NCBI RefSeq assembly: GCF_020026455.1
Contig: NZ_JAHHQJ010000014.1
Span: forward strand, 19,718-83,717
DNA: 64,000 bases
Source of the DNA: Alistipes sp.
Lineage (GTDB): Bacteria > Bacteroidota > Bacteroidia > Bacteroidales > Rikenellaceae
Direction: 5' to 3'
The notes under the pieces are model-generated. The model was not told the DNA's origin, made no database searches, and was given only the letters and a program-made list of their open reading frames with translations. Made by a program: the position numbers and the translations under genes. Of this stretch, positions 45,329 to 54,802 are shown piece after piece; within the stretch, counting starts at the first letter, position 1; each line of letters begins with the position of its first letter.

Positions 45329-46741
45329 CTATTGGGCGAGGACCTTTTTCTCAATCTCCTCGACCTGACGGCGGAACGCCTTGTCGGTCTCGATGAGGTT
45401 CGTCACGGCCTTGCACGAGTGGAGGACCGTGGCGTGGTTGCGGCCTCCGATGGCTGCCCCGATCGTTGTCAGCGGCGCCTTGGTGTGCTGCTTGGCCAGA
45501 TACATGGCGATCTGCCGGGCCTGGGCTATTTCGCGTGTGCGCTCCGTGGAGTTGAAGCGCGCGAAGTCCAGATTGAGGTATTCGCACACGACCTCGATGA
45601 TGTGGTCGATGGTGATTTCCTTCTGATAGAGCTTCACGTAGACCTTCAGGATCTCCTTGGCCAGCGACGTGGTGATCTTGCGCCCGAGGAACGAGGCGTT
45701 GGCCACCAGCGACGACAGGGCGCCTTCGATTTCCCGCACGTTGGCCGAGATGTTGTCCGCCAGATAGGTCACCACATCGTCCGTGATCTGCGCCCCGAGC
45801 TTCTGCGCCTTGGCGCGTATGATCTTGAGCTTGGTGTCGTAGTCCGGCGTGTTGAGCTGTGCCGACAATCCCCATTTGAAGCGGGTCAGCAGTCGCTGTT
45901 CGATGTCCTTGAGTTCCACGGGCGGCTTGTCCGACGTGAGGATCAGCTGCTTGCCCGCCAGCTGCAGGTGGTTGAATATGTTGAAGAACGCGTTCTGCGT
46001 ACCGGTCTTTCCCGTCAGCTCCTGGATGTCGTCGATGATCAGCACGTCGATCATCTGGTAGAAGTGGATGAAGTCGGGAATCTCGCCGTTCTTGTAGGCT
46101 GTCTGGAACTGCGCCTGGAACTTGTTCATCGAGACGTAGAGCACCTGCAACTCCGGGTGTCGCTGACGCACCTCGTGGCCGATCGACTGCACGATGTGGG
46201 TCTTCCCCAGTCCCGAGTCTCCATAGATATAGAGGGGGTTGAAGGGGTTGTTTCCCGGGTTCACGGCCACGGACATGCCCGCCGAGCGGGCCAGTCGGTT
46301 GCATTCACCCTCGATGAAGGTCGCAAACGTGAGGTTTGGATTCAGCTGCGGGTCGATGATTATTTTCTTGAGTCCGGGAATTACGAACGGATTCTTTATA
46401 TTTGCGGTGTTGGTCTGCGTGTTGAAGCGCGAGATGGCCGTCGTGTCGGAATCCGCCGCCACGGGGACGGCCTGTGCGCTCGTTCGGGGCACGGCGTAGT
46501 GGAGCCGGGTCTGCTGGCCGTAGAGCTGCGAGATGATCGGTTTGAGGAACGGGATGTAGTTCTTCTCGATCTGACGGACGTAGCTTTCGTTGGGGACCCT
46601 CAAACGAAGCGTCGTTCCGTCGAATTCGAGCGGAACGATGGGCTGAAACCACTTTTCGAACTCCTCCGCGGAGGTTCGGGCCTTGATCTGGTCCAAGCAG
46701 TTTTGCCATATATCGCTATATGTCCGAGAGTTGTTTAGCAT
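45329..46741 (-). CDS. dnaA: Chromosomal replication initiator DnaA
   Basis: 470 residues from ATG 46741 (MLNNSRTYSDIWQNCLDQIK); the frame is open further upstream but without family similarity. Domain I 1-85, linker, AAA+ domain with Walker A GDSGLGKT at 174-181 and Walker B VLIIDDIQ, and C-terminal domain IV with RNHATVLHSCKAVTNL, which contacts the DnaA box. A DnaA box lies upstream of the start (46779-46787). Single-gene unit. Confidence 0.97.
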   Translation of the reverse strand: MLNNSRTYSDIWQNCLDQIKARTSAEEFEKWFQPIVPLEFDGTTLRLRVPNESYVRQIEKNYIPFLKPIISQLYGQQTRLHYAVPRTSAQAVPVAADSDTTAISRFNTQTNTANIKNPFVIPGLKKIIIDPQLNPNLTFATFIEGECNRLARSAGMSVAVNPGNNPFNPLYIYGDSGLGKTHIVQSIGHEVRQRHPELQVLYVSMNKFQAQFQTAYKNGEIPDFIHFYQMIDVLIIDDIQELTGKTGTQNAFFNIFNHLQLAGKQLILTSDKPPVELKDIEQRLLTRFKWGLSAQLNTPDYDTKLKIIRAKAQKLGAQITDDVVTYLADNISANVREIEGALSSLVANASFLGRKITTSLAKEILKVYVKLYQKEITIDHIIEVVCEYLNLDFARFNSTERTREIAQARQIAMYLAKQHTKAPLTTIGAAIGGRNHATVLHSCKAVTNLIETDKAFRRQVEEIEKKVLAQ

Positions 46742-46778
46742 GACAGAGGGTTGTACTGTTTTTTTGACGTGACAAAGT

Positions 46779-46787
46779 TGTGAATAA
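46779..46787 (-). promoter_or_regulatory. DnaA box upstream of dnaA
   Basis: Minus-strand TTATTCACA matches the TTATnCACA DnaA-box consensus and is followed directly by ACTTTG, a partial -7 box (CAACTTTG). It fits autoregulation of dnaA. No cluster of further boxes was seen, so an origin is not claimed. Confidence 0.5.
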
Positions 46788-46906
46788 TTTTGCAAAAAGA
46801 TTTTCGTTTTCGTGTTGCAGATCTCCTTTTTTTGTATATAGAAAAACAACGGTTTCCGGTGCCCGAATTTTAACTCCCTGATAGTGAATTATCGAATTTT
46901 ATTTAT

Positions 46907-46914
46907 TATATTTG
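46907..46914 (+). promoter_or_regulatory. -7 box of the phosphoglucomutase promoter
   Basis: TATATTTG, 56 bp before ATG 46970. Confidence 0.6.
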
Positions 46915-46969
46915 CATATAATTTTTTTGGGACATCCGAAGTTAAACTATAAATAAAACTAATGAACTT

Positions 46970-48712
46970 ATGGCAAACGAATTGGAACAATTGGTTCTGA
47001 ACAAGGCCCAGAGCTGGCTCGACGGCCACTATGACGAGGCGACGAAGAAACAGGTCAAATGCCTGATGGATAATGATATGACCGAACTTGTCGAGAGTTT
47101 CTACAAGGATCTTGAATTTGGCACGGGCGGCCTGCGGGGCATCATGGGCGTGGGCTCCAACCGCATGAATGTCTATACGGTGGGAGCCGCCACGCAGGGT
47201 CTTTCGAACTACCTGAAGAAGAACTTCGCGGGCGAGCAGGTTCGTGTGGCCGTAGCCCACGACAGCCGCAACAATTCGCGCATGTTCGCCGAGCGTGTGG
47301 CCGATATTTTCGCCTCGAACGGGTTCCGGGTCTTTCTGTTCGACGCGCTCCGTCCGACGCCGGAATTGAGCTTCGCCATCCGCGAACTGAAGTGCCATTC
47401 GGGCGTGGTCGTCACGGCTTCGCACAACCCCAAGGAGTACAACGGCTACAAGGCCTACTGGACCGACGGGGCGCAGGTCACCGAGCCGCACGACAAGAAC
47501 ATCATCGCCGAGGTTGCCAAGATCACCGACGTGGATATGATCGAGATGGGCAAAAATCCCGAAAATATCACCATCCTCGACGAGCAGTTCGATGAAATCT
47601 ATCTGAACAAGGTGCACGAACTCTCGCTGTCGCCCGAAAGCGTCCGGAAGCACCACGACATGAAGATCGTCTATTCGCCGATGCACGGTGCGGGAGTGCG
47701 GCTGGTTCCGGCGTCGCTGAAGAAATTCGGCTTCACGAACGTGATTCTGGTGAAGGAGCAGTCGGTCATCGACGGCGACTTCCCCACCGTCGAGTCCCCC
47801 AACCCCGAGGAGCGCAAGACGATGTCCATGGCCATTGACCTGGCGGCGAAGGAGGGTGCCGACCTGGTTCTGGCCACCGACCCCGATTCGGACCGCATCG
47901 GCGTGGCGCTGCGCAACAAGAAGGGCGAATACGTGTTGCTGAACGGCAACCAGACCCTCGTGCTGCTGCTGAGCTACCAGCTGACCCGCTGGGCCGAGCG
48001 CGGCGAGCTGGACGGCAGCCAGTATGTCGTCAAGACCATCGTCACCTCGCAGATGGCCAACGCCGTGGCCGACTATTTCAAGGTGAAGTGCTACGACTGC
48101 CTCACGGGCTTCAAGTATATCGCCAAGATCATCCGCGAGAACGAAGGCAAGGCCAAGTATATCGGTGGCGGCGAGGAGTCGTTCGGTTACCTGGCGGGCG
48201 ACTACGTGCGTGACAAGGACGCCGTTTCGGCCTGCTCGCTGGCTGCTGAGGCCGCCGCATGGGCGATGGATACGATGGGCCTGACGCTCTACGAGTGGCT
48301 GCAGGAGCTCTACGTGAAATATGGCTTCTACCGCGAGGGCCTCGTTTCGGTGGTCCGCAAGGGCAAGGAGGGCGCCGAGCTGATCCAGAAGATGATGGTC
48401 GACTTCCGGGCCGAACCGCCCAAGGCGATCCTCGGCTCGCCGGTGGTGAAGATCAACGATTTCCTGTCGCTCGAAACGCTCGACGTCGAGACGGGTGCCA
48501 AGACCCCTATCGAGCAGGACCGGAGTAACGTGCTGCAGTGGTTCACGGCCGACGGCACGACCGTTTCGGTGCGTCCCTCGGGCACGGAGCCCAAAATCAA
48601 GTTCTACTTCGGGGTGAAGGCGCCGCTGGCTTCGGTCGCCGATTTCGACACGACGCTGGCTGAGCTCGATGCCAAGATCGAAGGCATCAAGCGAGACCTC
48701 AAACTGGAGTAA
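46970..48712 (+). CDS. Phosphoglucomutase/phosphomannomutase (alpha-D-phosphohexomutase)
   Basis: 580 residues. Phosphoserine loop VVTASHNPKEYNGYK with Ser151, metal-binding loop DPDSDRIGVA, sugar-specificity loop GGGEESFGYLAGDYVRDKD, and phosphate-binding loop SVRPSGTEPKIKFY. Interconverts hexose-1- and hexose-6-phosphates, joining glycolysis and cell-wall/glycan precursor synthesis. The length fits the PGM2-like group. Own promoter and terminator. Confidence 0.95.
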   Translation: MANELEQLVLNKAQSWLDGHYDEATKKQVKCLMDNDMTELVESFYKDLEFGTGGLRGIMGVGSNRMNVYTVGAATQGLSNYLKKNFAGEQVRVAVAHDSRNNSRMFAERVADIFASNGFRVFLFDALRPTPELSFAIRELKCHSGVVVTASHNPKEYNGYKAYWTDGAQVTEPHDKNIIAEVAKITDVDMIEMGKNPENITILDEQFDEIYLNKVHELSLSPESVRKHHDMKIVYSPMHGAGVRLVPASLKKFGFTNVILVKEQSVIDGDFPTVESPNPEERKTMSMAIDLAAKEGADLVLATDPDSDRIGVALRNKKGEYVLLNGNQTLVLLLSYQLTRWAERGELDGSQYVVKTIVTSQMANAVADYFKVKCYDCLTGFKYIAKIIRENEGKAKYIGGGEESFGYLAGDYVRDKDAVSACSLAAEAAAWAMDTMGLTLYEWLQELYVKYGFYREGLVSVVRKGKEGAELIQKMMVDFRAEPPKAILGSPVVKINDFLSLETLDVETGAKTPIEQDRSNVLQWFTADGTTVSVRPSGTEPKIKFYFGVKAPLASVADFDTTLAELDAKIEGIKRDLKLE

Positions 48713-48748
48713 TCCCCTGCTTTCGGGGCGGTTGCGTCCGTCCCGCCG

Positions 48749-48785
48749 ATACCTCCGGACGATTCCCGTTCGGAGGTATTTTTTG
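48749..48785 (+). terminator. Intrinsic terminator after phosphoglucomutase
   Basis: Stem ATACCTCCG / CGGAGGTAT followed by TTTTTT. Confidence 0.85.
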
Positions 48786-48810
48786 TTCGTCCGTTTCCGC
48801 GGGGTGTTTT

Positions 48811-49028
48811 CGGGGTGCTCCCGGGCTTTTCCGGAGTGGTGCGTTTTCGGGATGTTTTCCCGTATTGTCGGACCTTTCGGGTTGTTGCTGGGTGGATTAT
48901 TCCGGGTTTTCCGGGGTGCTCCCGGGCCTTTCCGGAGTGGTGCTTTTTCGGGGGTGGTGCTCCGGGCTTTCCTCTGGGCGTTCCGGGCTTTCCTCTGGGC
49001 GTTCCGGGCTTTCCTCTGGGCGTTCCGG
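48811..49028. repeat. Intergenic minisatellites (41-bp pair and 21-bp triplet)
   Basis: A 41-bp block starting CGGGGTGCTCCCGGGC occurs at 48811-48851 and again with two or three changes at 48912-48952. After it, TTCCGGGCTTTCCTCTGGGCG repeats three times between 48961 and 49022. The gap 48786-49143 holds no supportable gene; frames across it only translate the repeat. Confidence 0.85.
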
Positions 49029-49143
49029 ATCATTCCGGGTTGTGTACGCTCGGCTGCAGGAGGTGTGCGACTGCCGGGCCGGCTGCAGTGTGCCGGCAAA
49101 CCGTAACGGCCGCTAATGATTCCGTGCCGCGGTCGGCAGTGTC

Positions 49144-49464
49144 TTATAACTTGGGGTTGTCGCGGTGCCGGTCCCTGTCGCGGGCGGTCTTCTTGGCGAA
49201 GTTGGCCTCGACGGCCGCCGTGAGGTCCACACCCGTCTGGTTGGCCAGGCAGACCAGCACCCACAGCACGTCGGCCATCTCGTCGGCGAGGTTCTCCTTT
49301 TCACCCGCCTTGAACGACTGGTCGCCGTATCGGCGGGCCATCACGCGGGCCAACTCCCCCACCTCCTCGGTCAGGCAGGCCATATTGGTGAGCTCCGAGA
49401 AATAGCGCACGCCGTATTCCCGGATCCAGGCGTCTACGCGCTCCTGCAATTCCTTGATTTCCAT
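49144..49464 (-). CDS. MazG-like nucleotide pyrophosphohydrolase
   Basis: 106 residues, one all-alpha NTP-PPase unit. The metal-binding pattern EEVGELARVMAR and ENLADEMADVLWVLVCLANQ (EExxE...ExxD) is present. Such enzymes hydrolyse non-canonical (d)NTPs to monophosphates. Starts 1 bp after the stop of the O-methyltransferase; last gene of the dapB-lepB-uvrA operon. Confidence 0.87.
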   Translation of the reverse strand: MEIKELQERVDAWIREYGVRYFSELTNMACLTEEVGELARVMARRYGDQSFKAGEKENLADEMADVLWVLVCLANQTGVDLTAAVEANFAKKTARDRDRHRDNPKL

Positions 49465-49465
49465 C

Positions 49466-50113
49466 TTATTTTATTCTTATCAGATTCAGTCCGTCGCGCA
49501 GCGGGACAATGACGTTCTCCACGCGCGGATCTTCGACGACCATGCGGTTGAACTCCAGAAGAGCCTGCGTGTGACGGTCGTTGTGCGCCACGGGCTGCAC
49601 GACCTTCCCCGACCAGAGGATGTTGTCGGCGATCAGCACCGATCCGCTGTGGACAAGCACCTTGCTGCCGTCGTCACCCAGCAGCATCCGGTAGTAATCG
49701 GGGTATTCGCGTTTGTCTCCGTCGATGAACACGAGGTCGAACTCCCCGCCCAGCTTCGGGGCGATGTCGAGAGCCGAGCCGATGTGGAGCGAGATCTTTC
49801 GGCCGTGGGGGCTGCGGTCGAAATACGAGCGGATGAACTCCTCCTGTTCGTCGTCGACCTCCACGGTGTGCAGTTCGGCCCCTTCCTCCAGCCCTGCGGC
49901 CATCGAGAGCGCCGAATATCCCGTGAATGTCCCGATTTCGAGCACCCTCCGGGGGCGCAGCATGCGCACGATCATCTCCAGCAGACGTCCCTGAATGTGT
50001 CCCGAGATCATCCGCGGAGCTATGGCCCGCAGGTTGGTCTCGCGGTCGAGTTCGTGCAGCAACTCCCCTTCGGGTTCCGAAAAGTCGTGGATGTATTTTT
50101 CGAGAGCGTCCAT
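49466..50113 (-). CDS. SAM-dependent O-methyltransferase (YrrM/COMT-like)
   Basis: 215 residues. SAM motif I VLEIGTFTGYSALSMA, EVDDEQEEF for ribose binding, LVFIDGDKREYPDYY with metal-binding Asp, and NILWSGKV typical of class I metal-dependent O-methyltransferases. In Bacteroidetes the substrate is unknown; relatives modify tRNA hydroxyuridine (TrmR) or catechols. 31 bp behind the M16 peptidase gene. Confidence 0.88.
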   Translation of the reverse strand: MDALEKYIHDFSEPEGELLHELDRETNLRAIAPRMISGHIQGRLLEMIVRMLRPRRVLEIGTFTGYSALSMAAGLEEGAELHTVEVDDEQEEFIRSYFDRSPHGRKISLHIGSALDIAPKLGGEFDLVFIDGDKREYPDYYRMLLGDDGSKVLVHSGSVLIADNILWSGKVVQPVAHNDRHTQALLEFNRMVVEDPRVENVIVPLRDGLNLIRIK

Positions 50114-50144
50114 CTATGGTAATACAAACAATACGGTTTTCATG

Positions 50145-51359
50145 CTATTGGTAGATTAGTCGCGACAGATTCGCAAAAACCTCCTCGGCCACCTCCGTGA
50201 GCTGCCGGGCCGTCAGGGCGCGGACCTTGGCGTAGACCTGTTCCATGGTGTCGATGTCGTTGTGAGTCAGCAGGCTCTTACCCGCTCCGAGCATGTAGCT
50301 TTCGTTGCTCTCGCTCGATATGGCCAGCTGGGCGATGAACTGTTTCTTGGCCATCGACAGCTGGCGCGCCGTCAGCGGTACGGTGCGCAGCTTGCGCAGC
50401 TGCCCTTCGATCAGGTCGATGCACTGCCCCGCATTGCTGTGGTCCGAACTGAAGTAGATGGCTACGATGCCCGTGTCCCCATAGGGCGTGTAGCCGGCTT
50501 CGATGTTGTACGAAAGTCCGTTTTTCTCGCGCACCACGACGTTCAGCAGCGAGTTGGCACACGGCCCCCCGAGGATGTTCGTCAGGAGGGCCAGCGGCAG
50601 CCGCCGCTCCTCCGCGATGCCGAATGCCCGGCCGCCGATGATGCAGTGGGTCTGGTGCGTGTGCTTTGAGACCGTTTTTTCGAAGGCGCGGTAAGGCGCC
50701 GGCGCCGTGCGCAGGAACCCGCGCTGCGAGGCGGGCTGTCCGGCGAAATAGCGTGTCGCAACGGCTTCGGCGGCCTTGGCCGTGAAGTTGCCGATCGACG
50801 AGAATACCATCTGGTCGGTGGTGTGCGTGCGCGCCGTGAAGGCCCGGATCGCGTCGCCGTTGTAGCGCATCAGGGCCGCTTTGCGTCCCAGAATGTTGTG
50901 TCCCAGTTCCGACCCCTCGAACAGCATGTCCTCGAACGTGTCGTAGATCAGGTCGGCGGGCGAATCCTTGTAGGTGTTGATCTCGTCGACGATCACCTCC
51001 TTTTCGCGCTCCAGCTCCCGGTCGGGGAATGTCGAGCGGAATGCGATGTCGGCGATCAGTTCCGCGGCCTTTGCGAAGTCGCCCTTCAGCGTCGTGGCGT
51101 GAATCGTCGTGTCCTCCTTGGTGGTGAAGGCGTTCAACTCCCCGCCGAGGTTTTCCAGACGGCAGTTGACCTGCCACGCCTTGCGGCGCCCGGTCCCCTT
51201 GAAAAAGGCGTGCTCGGTCAGGTGTGCCAGCCCGTACTGGTCGGGATGTTCGTCGCGGCTCCCGGCGCCGATCACCAGCGCACAGTGCGCCACGGTATTG
51301 CGCACCTGACGGTGGATGCCGCGGATGCCGTTGGGCAGAGTGTATGTATAGAATTCCAT
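50145..51359 (-). CDS. M16-family (insulinase-like) zinc peptidase
   Basis: 404 residues. Inverted zinc motif HLTEH (His46, Glu49, His50) with distal Glu in VIVDEINTYKDSPADLIYD, plus the second M16 half (GGPCANSLLNVVVREKNGLS; YNIEAGYTPYGDTGIVAIYF). No signal peptide seen, so cytosolic as read. Similar to the PqqL/mitochondrial processing-peptidase beta group. 42 bp after uvrA. Confidence 0.93.
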   Translation of the reverse strand: MEFYTYTLPNGIRGIHRQVRNTVAHCALVIGAGSRDEHPDQYGLAHLTEHAFFKGTGRRKAWQVNCRLENLGGELNAFTTKEDTTIHATTLKGDFAKAAELIADIAFRSTFPDRELEREKEVIVDEINTYKDSPADLIYDTFEDMLFEGSELGHNILGRKAALMRYNGDAIRAFTARTHTTDQMVFSSIGNFTAKAAEAVATRYFAGQPASQRGFLRTAPAPYRAFEKTVSKHTHQTHCIIGGRAFGIAEERRLPLALLTNILGGPCANSLLNVVVREKNGLSYNIEAGYTPYGDTGIVAIYFSSDHSNAGQCIDLIEGQLRKLRTVPLTARQLSMAKKQFIAQLAISSESNESYMLGAGKSLLTHNDIDTMEQVYAKVRALTARQLTEVAEEVFANLSRLIYQ

Positions 51360-51401
51360 GCTGTCTTCAAGTCTCTCATGTTCGGCCGATTCCTCCCCGG
51401 C

Positions 51402-54191
51402 TTATAGTTTGGTGCGCAGGCGCAGAAACTCGCCCGTGCGGCTTTCGGGACACTTCTCCAGGTCGTGTGGCGTGCCTTCGAACACAACCCGTCCGCCCTG
51501 CGTTCCCGCCTCGGGACCGAGGTCCACGATCCAGTCGGCACATTTGATGATGTCCATGTTGTGCTCGACGATCACGATCGTGTGCCCGCGCTGGATCAGG
51601 GCGTTGAATGCCGCGAGCAGTTTCGAGATGTCGTGGAAGTGCAGTCCCGTCGTCGGTTCGTCGAAGATGAACATGACGCCGCCCTGCGCCGAATCCTTCG
51701 TCAGGAACGAAGCCAGCTTCACGCGCTGGCTCTCGCCGCCCGAGAGGGTCGACGACGACTGCCCCAGCTTGATGTATCCCAGCCCCACGTCCTGCAGTGG
51801 CTGCAGCCGCTCGACGATGCGCCGACAGGTGGCGTTCTTCTTGCTTTCCTCGCCGAAGAAGGCGATGGCATCGTCCACGGTCATCTCCAGTACGTCGTAG
51901 ATCGACCTGTCGCGGTATTTCACCTCGAGCACCTCGTCGCGGAAGCGCCGTCCTCCGCACGCCTCGCAGACCAGCTCCACGTCGGCCATAAACTGCATTG
52001 AGACCTTGATCATGCCCTCGCCCTGACACTCCTCGCAACGCCCTCCGGCGATGTTGAACGAGAAGGCCGAGGCGCCCAGCCCGTTGTGCTGGGCATAGGG
52101 CTGGTCCGAGAAGAGTTTTCGGATCTCGTCGTAGGCCTTGATGTAGGTCACGGGATTCGAACGCGACGATTTGCCGATGGGGTTCTGGTCGACCATCTCG
52201 ACCGACTTGAGCAGCTTCACGTCGCCCGTCAGAGCGTCGAAATCGCCGGGTTTCACGCCCGTATCGTAGAGCAGGCGCCGCAGCGCCGGGTAGAGGATTC
52301 CCTTCGCCAGCGACGATTTCCCCGAGCCGCTGACACCCGTGATGCAGGTCATCACGCCCAGCGGAATCCGCACGTCGACATTGCACAGGTTGTTCTCCCG
52401 CGCACCCTTTACGGTGATCGAGTTGCTCCAGCCGCGCTCGGAGGTCGGGACCGCTATTTCGCGCCGCCCCGTGAGGTACTCGGCCGTGAGGCTCTTCCTG
52501 CTTTTCAGCAGTTGGGGCAGCGTGCCGCTGAAGACCACTTCGCCGCCGTTGTACCCGGCCTTGGGGCCGATGTCGACGATCCAGTCCGCGGCGCGGATCA
52601 CCTCCTCCTCGTGTTCCACGACGATCACCGTGTTGCCCAGATCGCGCAGCTGTTTCAATACGCCGATCAGGCGGTTCGTGTCGCGCGGATGGAGGCCGAT
52701 CGAGGGCTCGTCGAGGATGTAGAGCGAACCGGTGAGGTTGCTGCCCAGCGAGGTCGAGAGGTTGATGCGCTGGCTCTCGCCGCCCGAGAGGGTCGACGAG
52801 AGTCTGTCGAGCGTCAGGTAGCCCAGCCCCACGTCGGCGAGGTATTGCAGGCGGTTGCGGATTTCGACGAGGATGCGCGACGCCGTTTTCGCGTCGTGCT
52901 CGTCGAGTTCCAGATCCGCGAAGAAGGCGTTCAGCGCATCCACGGGCATCGTCACCAGGTCGGCTATCGTCTTGCCGCCGACACGCACATACAACGCCTC
53001 CCTGCGCAGGCGTGAGCCGCCGCATTCGGGACAGACGGTCTTGCCCGTGTAGCGGGCTTTCATCACCCGGAACTGGATTTTGCGCCGTTCCGAGTCGATG
53101 TATTCGAAAAATTCGTCGAGTCCGTGGAAATATTCGTTGCCGCGCCACAGCAGCCGTTTCTGCTCGGGCGTCAGTTCGTGGAACGGCGTGTGGATCGGGA
53201 ATCCGAACTTCGCGGCGTTTTCCACGAGCTGCTGCTTCCATTTGCGCATTGTCTCGCCTCTCCAGCAGGCCACGGCGTCCTCGTAAATGGTCTTGCTCTT
53301 GTCGGGGATCACCAGATCCTCGTCGATGCCGGTCACCTTGCCGTAGCCCTCGCACCGGGGGCAGGCCCCCAGCGGATTGTTGAAGCTGAACAGGTGTTCC
53401 GACGGGTGCTCGAACTCGATGCCGTCGGCCTCGAAGCGCGACGAGAAACTGCGGATGCCCTCTTCCGCGACGATCTCACAGAGACCCTCGCCGTAGGAGA
53501 AGGCGCGGGCCACCGAGTCGCGGATGCGGGTCTGTGTGTCCTCGTCCGTCGCTACGCGCAGCCGGTCGACGACGATCCGGATCTCCCCGGCCTTCGTGTC
53601 GGGACCGATTCCGGGCAGGACGTCCTCGATCAGGCGCACTTCGCCGCCCGTGTAGACCCGCATGAGGCCCTCCGAGAGCAGCAGCGTCAGTTTTTCGATG
53701 ATCCCCTGCCCTTTGGCCAGTACCAGCGGAGCCGCTATGGCCATGCGCTGCCCGTCGCGGGCGAGAATCCAGGCCGCCACGTCGTCCACGCTGAAGCAGT
53801 GCACCTCCTGTCCCGAGACGGGCGAAAAGGTGTGCCCCGCGCGGGCGAAGAGCAGCTTGAGGTAGTCGTATATTTCGGTCGTCGTGCCCACGGTCGAACG
53901 GGGGTTGCGCGTGTTGACCTTCTGCTCGATGGCGATGGCCGGCGCGATGCCCGTGATGATGTCCACGTCGGGTTTGTTGATCTTCCCCAGGAACTGCCGG
54001 GCATAGGCCGAAAGGCTTTCGACATAGCGGCGCTGCCCTTCGGCGAAAATCGTGTCGAAGGCCAGCGTCGACTTGCCCGATCCGGAGAGTCCCGTCACGA
54101 CGACGAGTTTGTTGTGCGGAATTTCGACCTCGATGTTGCGGAGGTTGTGGACTCGCGCTCCTTTTATATAGATTGCGTTTTCGTGTGCCAT
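51402..54191 (-). CDS. uvrA: Excinuclease ABC subunit A
   Basis: 929 residues. Two ABC modules: Walker [10 protein letters not shown] at 34-42 and GVSGSGKSS in the second half; signature LSGGESQR twice; zinc-finger cysteines CPRCEG / CPECGGSRL and CEECQGEG / CEACGGRRF. Damage recognition in nucleotide excision repair together with UvrB. Starts 9 bp after the yigZ-like gene in the long operon. Confidence 0.98.
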   Translation of the reverse strand: MAHENAIYIKGARVHNLRNIEVEIPHNKLVVVTGLSGSGKSTLAFDTIFAEGQRRYVESLSAYARQFLGKINKPDVDIITGIAPAIAIEQKVNTRNPRSTVGTTTEIYDYLKLLFARAGHTFSPVSGQEVHCFSVDDVAAWILARDGQRMAIAAPLVLAKGQGIIEKLTLLLSEGLMRVYTGGEVRLIEDVLPGIGPDTKAGEIRIVVDRLRVATDEDTQTRIRDSVARAFSYGEGLCEIVAEEGIRSFSSRFEADGIEFEHPSEHLFSFNNPLGACPRCEGYGKVTGIDEDLVIPDKSKTIYEDAVACWRGETMRKWKQQLVENAAKFGFPIHTPFHELTPEQKRLLWRGNEYFHGLDEFFEYIDSERRKIQFRVMKARYTGKTVCPECGGSRLRREALYVRVGGKTIADLVTMPVDALNAFFADLELDEHDAKTASRILVEIRNRLQYLADVGLGYLTLDRLSSTLSGGESQRINLSTSLGSNLTGSLYILDEPSIGLHPRDTNRLIGVLKQLRDLGNTVIVVEHEEEVIRAADWIVDIGPKAGYNGGEVVFSGTLPQLLKSRKSLTAEYLTGRREIAVPTSERGWSNSITVKGARENNLCNVDVRIPLGVMTCITGVSGSGKSSLAKGILYPALRRLLYDTGVKPGDFDALTGDVKLLKSVEMVDQNPIGKSSRSNPVTYIKAYDEIRKLFSDQPYAQHNGLGASAFSFNIAGGRCEECQGEGMIKVSMQFMADVELVCEACGGRRFRDEVLEVKYRDRSIYDVLEMTVDDAIAFFGEESKKNATCRRIVERLQPLQDVGLGYIKLGQSSSTLSGGESQRVKLASFLTKDSAQGGVMFIFDEPTTGLHFHDISKLLAAFNALIQRGHTIVIVEHNMDIIKCADWIVDLGPEAGTQGGRVVFEGTPHDLEKCPESRTGEFLRLRTKL

Positions 54192-54200
54192 TTTGTATTG

Positions 54201-54800
54201 CTAATTGTCGGCGATGCTTCCGCCGGCTTTCCGGAGTCTCCCGACGAGTGTCTCCGCGCGGCTTTCGCGGATCGTGAGCCGCATCGTGCAGAGGTTGTCG
54301 AAGATCTGCTCCTCGATGCGCGGCTGCTCCTCCTTGACGACCCGCATGATGGAGTTCATCGCCACATAGGGGAAATCCACCTGCACTGTGCGGTCCACCG
54401 TCAACTCCACGATTTCGGCCGCCGCGATGGCCTCGGCCGCCGACTCCCGGTAGGCGGCGATCAGCCCAGGGACCCCCAGTTTCGTGCCGCCGAAGTAGCG
54501 GACCACGACCACCAGGCAGTCCGTGATCTCGTTCGAGAGCAGTTGTCCGAGGATCGGTTTTCCGGCCGTTCCCGAGGGTTCTCCGTCGTCGTTGGAGCGG
54601 AATGCCTCGCCGCGGGGACCCAGCCGCCAGGCGTAGCAGTGATGCGTGGCGTTGTAATACCTTTTGCGCAGGGCGTCGAGCCGTTCGCGGATCTCCTCCT
54701 CTGTGCGCACGGGGTAAATCCAGGAGAGGAACTTGCTGCTCCGCTCTCGGCAGGCGGCTTCGGCGGGAGCCGCGACGGTTCTGTAACTGTCGTCGGCCAC
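54201..54800 (-). CDS. YigZ/IMPACT-family protein
   Basis: 199 residues if GTG 54800 is the start. No ATG opens the conserved N-terminus (SYRTVAAPAEA), and an upstream ATG would overlap lepB by ~75 bp; GTG lies 2 bp after the lepB stop. UPF0029 domain: HHCYAWRLGPRGEAFRSNDD, GEPSGTAGKPIL, VVVVRYFGGTKLGVPGLIAA; C-terminal DUF1949 region. Function in bacteria is unsettled; eukaryotic IMPACT inhibits GCN2. Confidence 0.9.
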   Translation of the reverse strand: MADDSYRTVAAPAEAACRERSSKFLSWIYPVRTEEEIRERLDALRKRYYNATHHCYAWRLGPRGEAFRSNDDGEPSGTAGKPILGQLLSNEITDCLVVVVRYFGGTKLGVPGLIAAYRESAAEAIAAAEIVELTVDRTVQVDFPYVAMNSIMRVVKEEQPRIEEQIFDNLCTMRLTIRESRAETLVGRLRKAGGSIADN

Positions 54801-54802
54801 GT

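Noticed and set aside
46742..46969. Replication origin upstream of dnaA
   Set aside because: Only one DnaA box was found and no cluster of boxes or clear unwinding element.
46889..49264. Very long minus-strand open frame (about 790 codons) opposite phosphoglucomutase
   Set aside because: It mirrors the codon pattern of the real gene and runs through the minisatellite; no family features. Shadow frame of GC-rich DNA.
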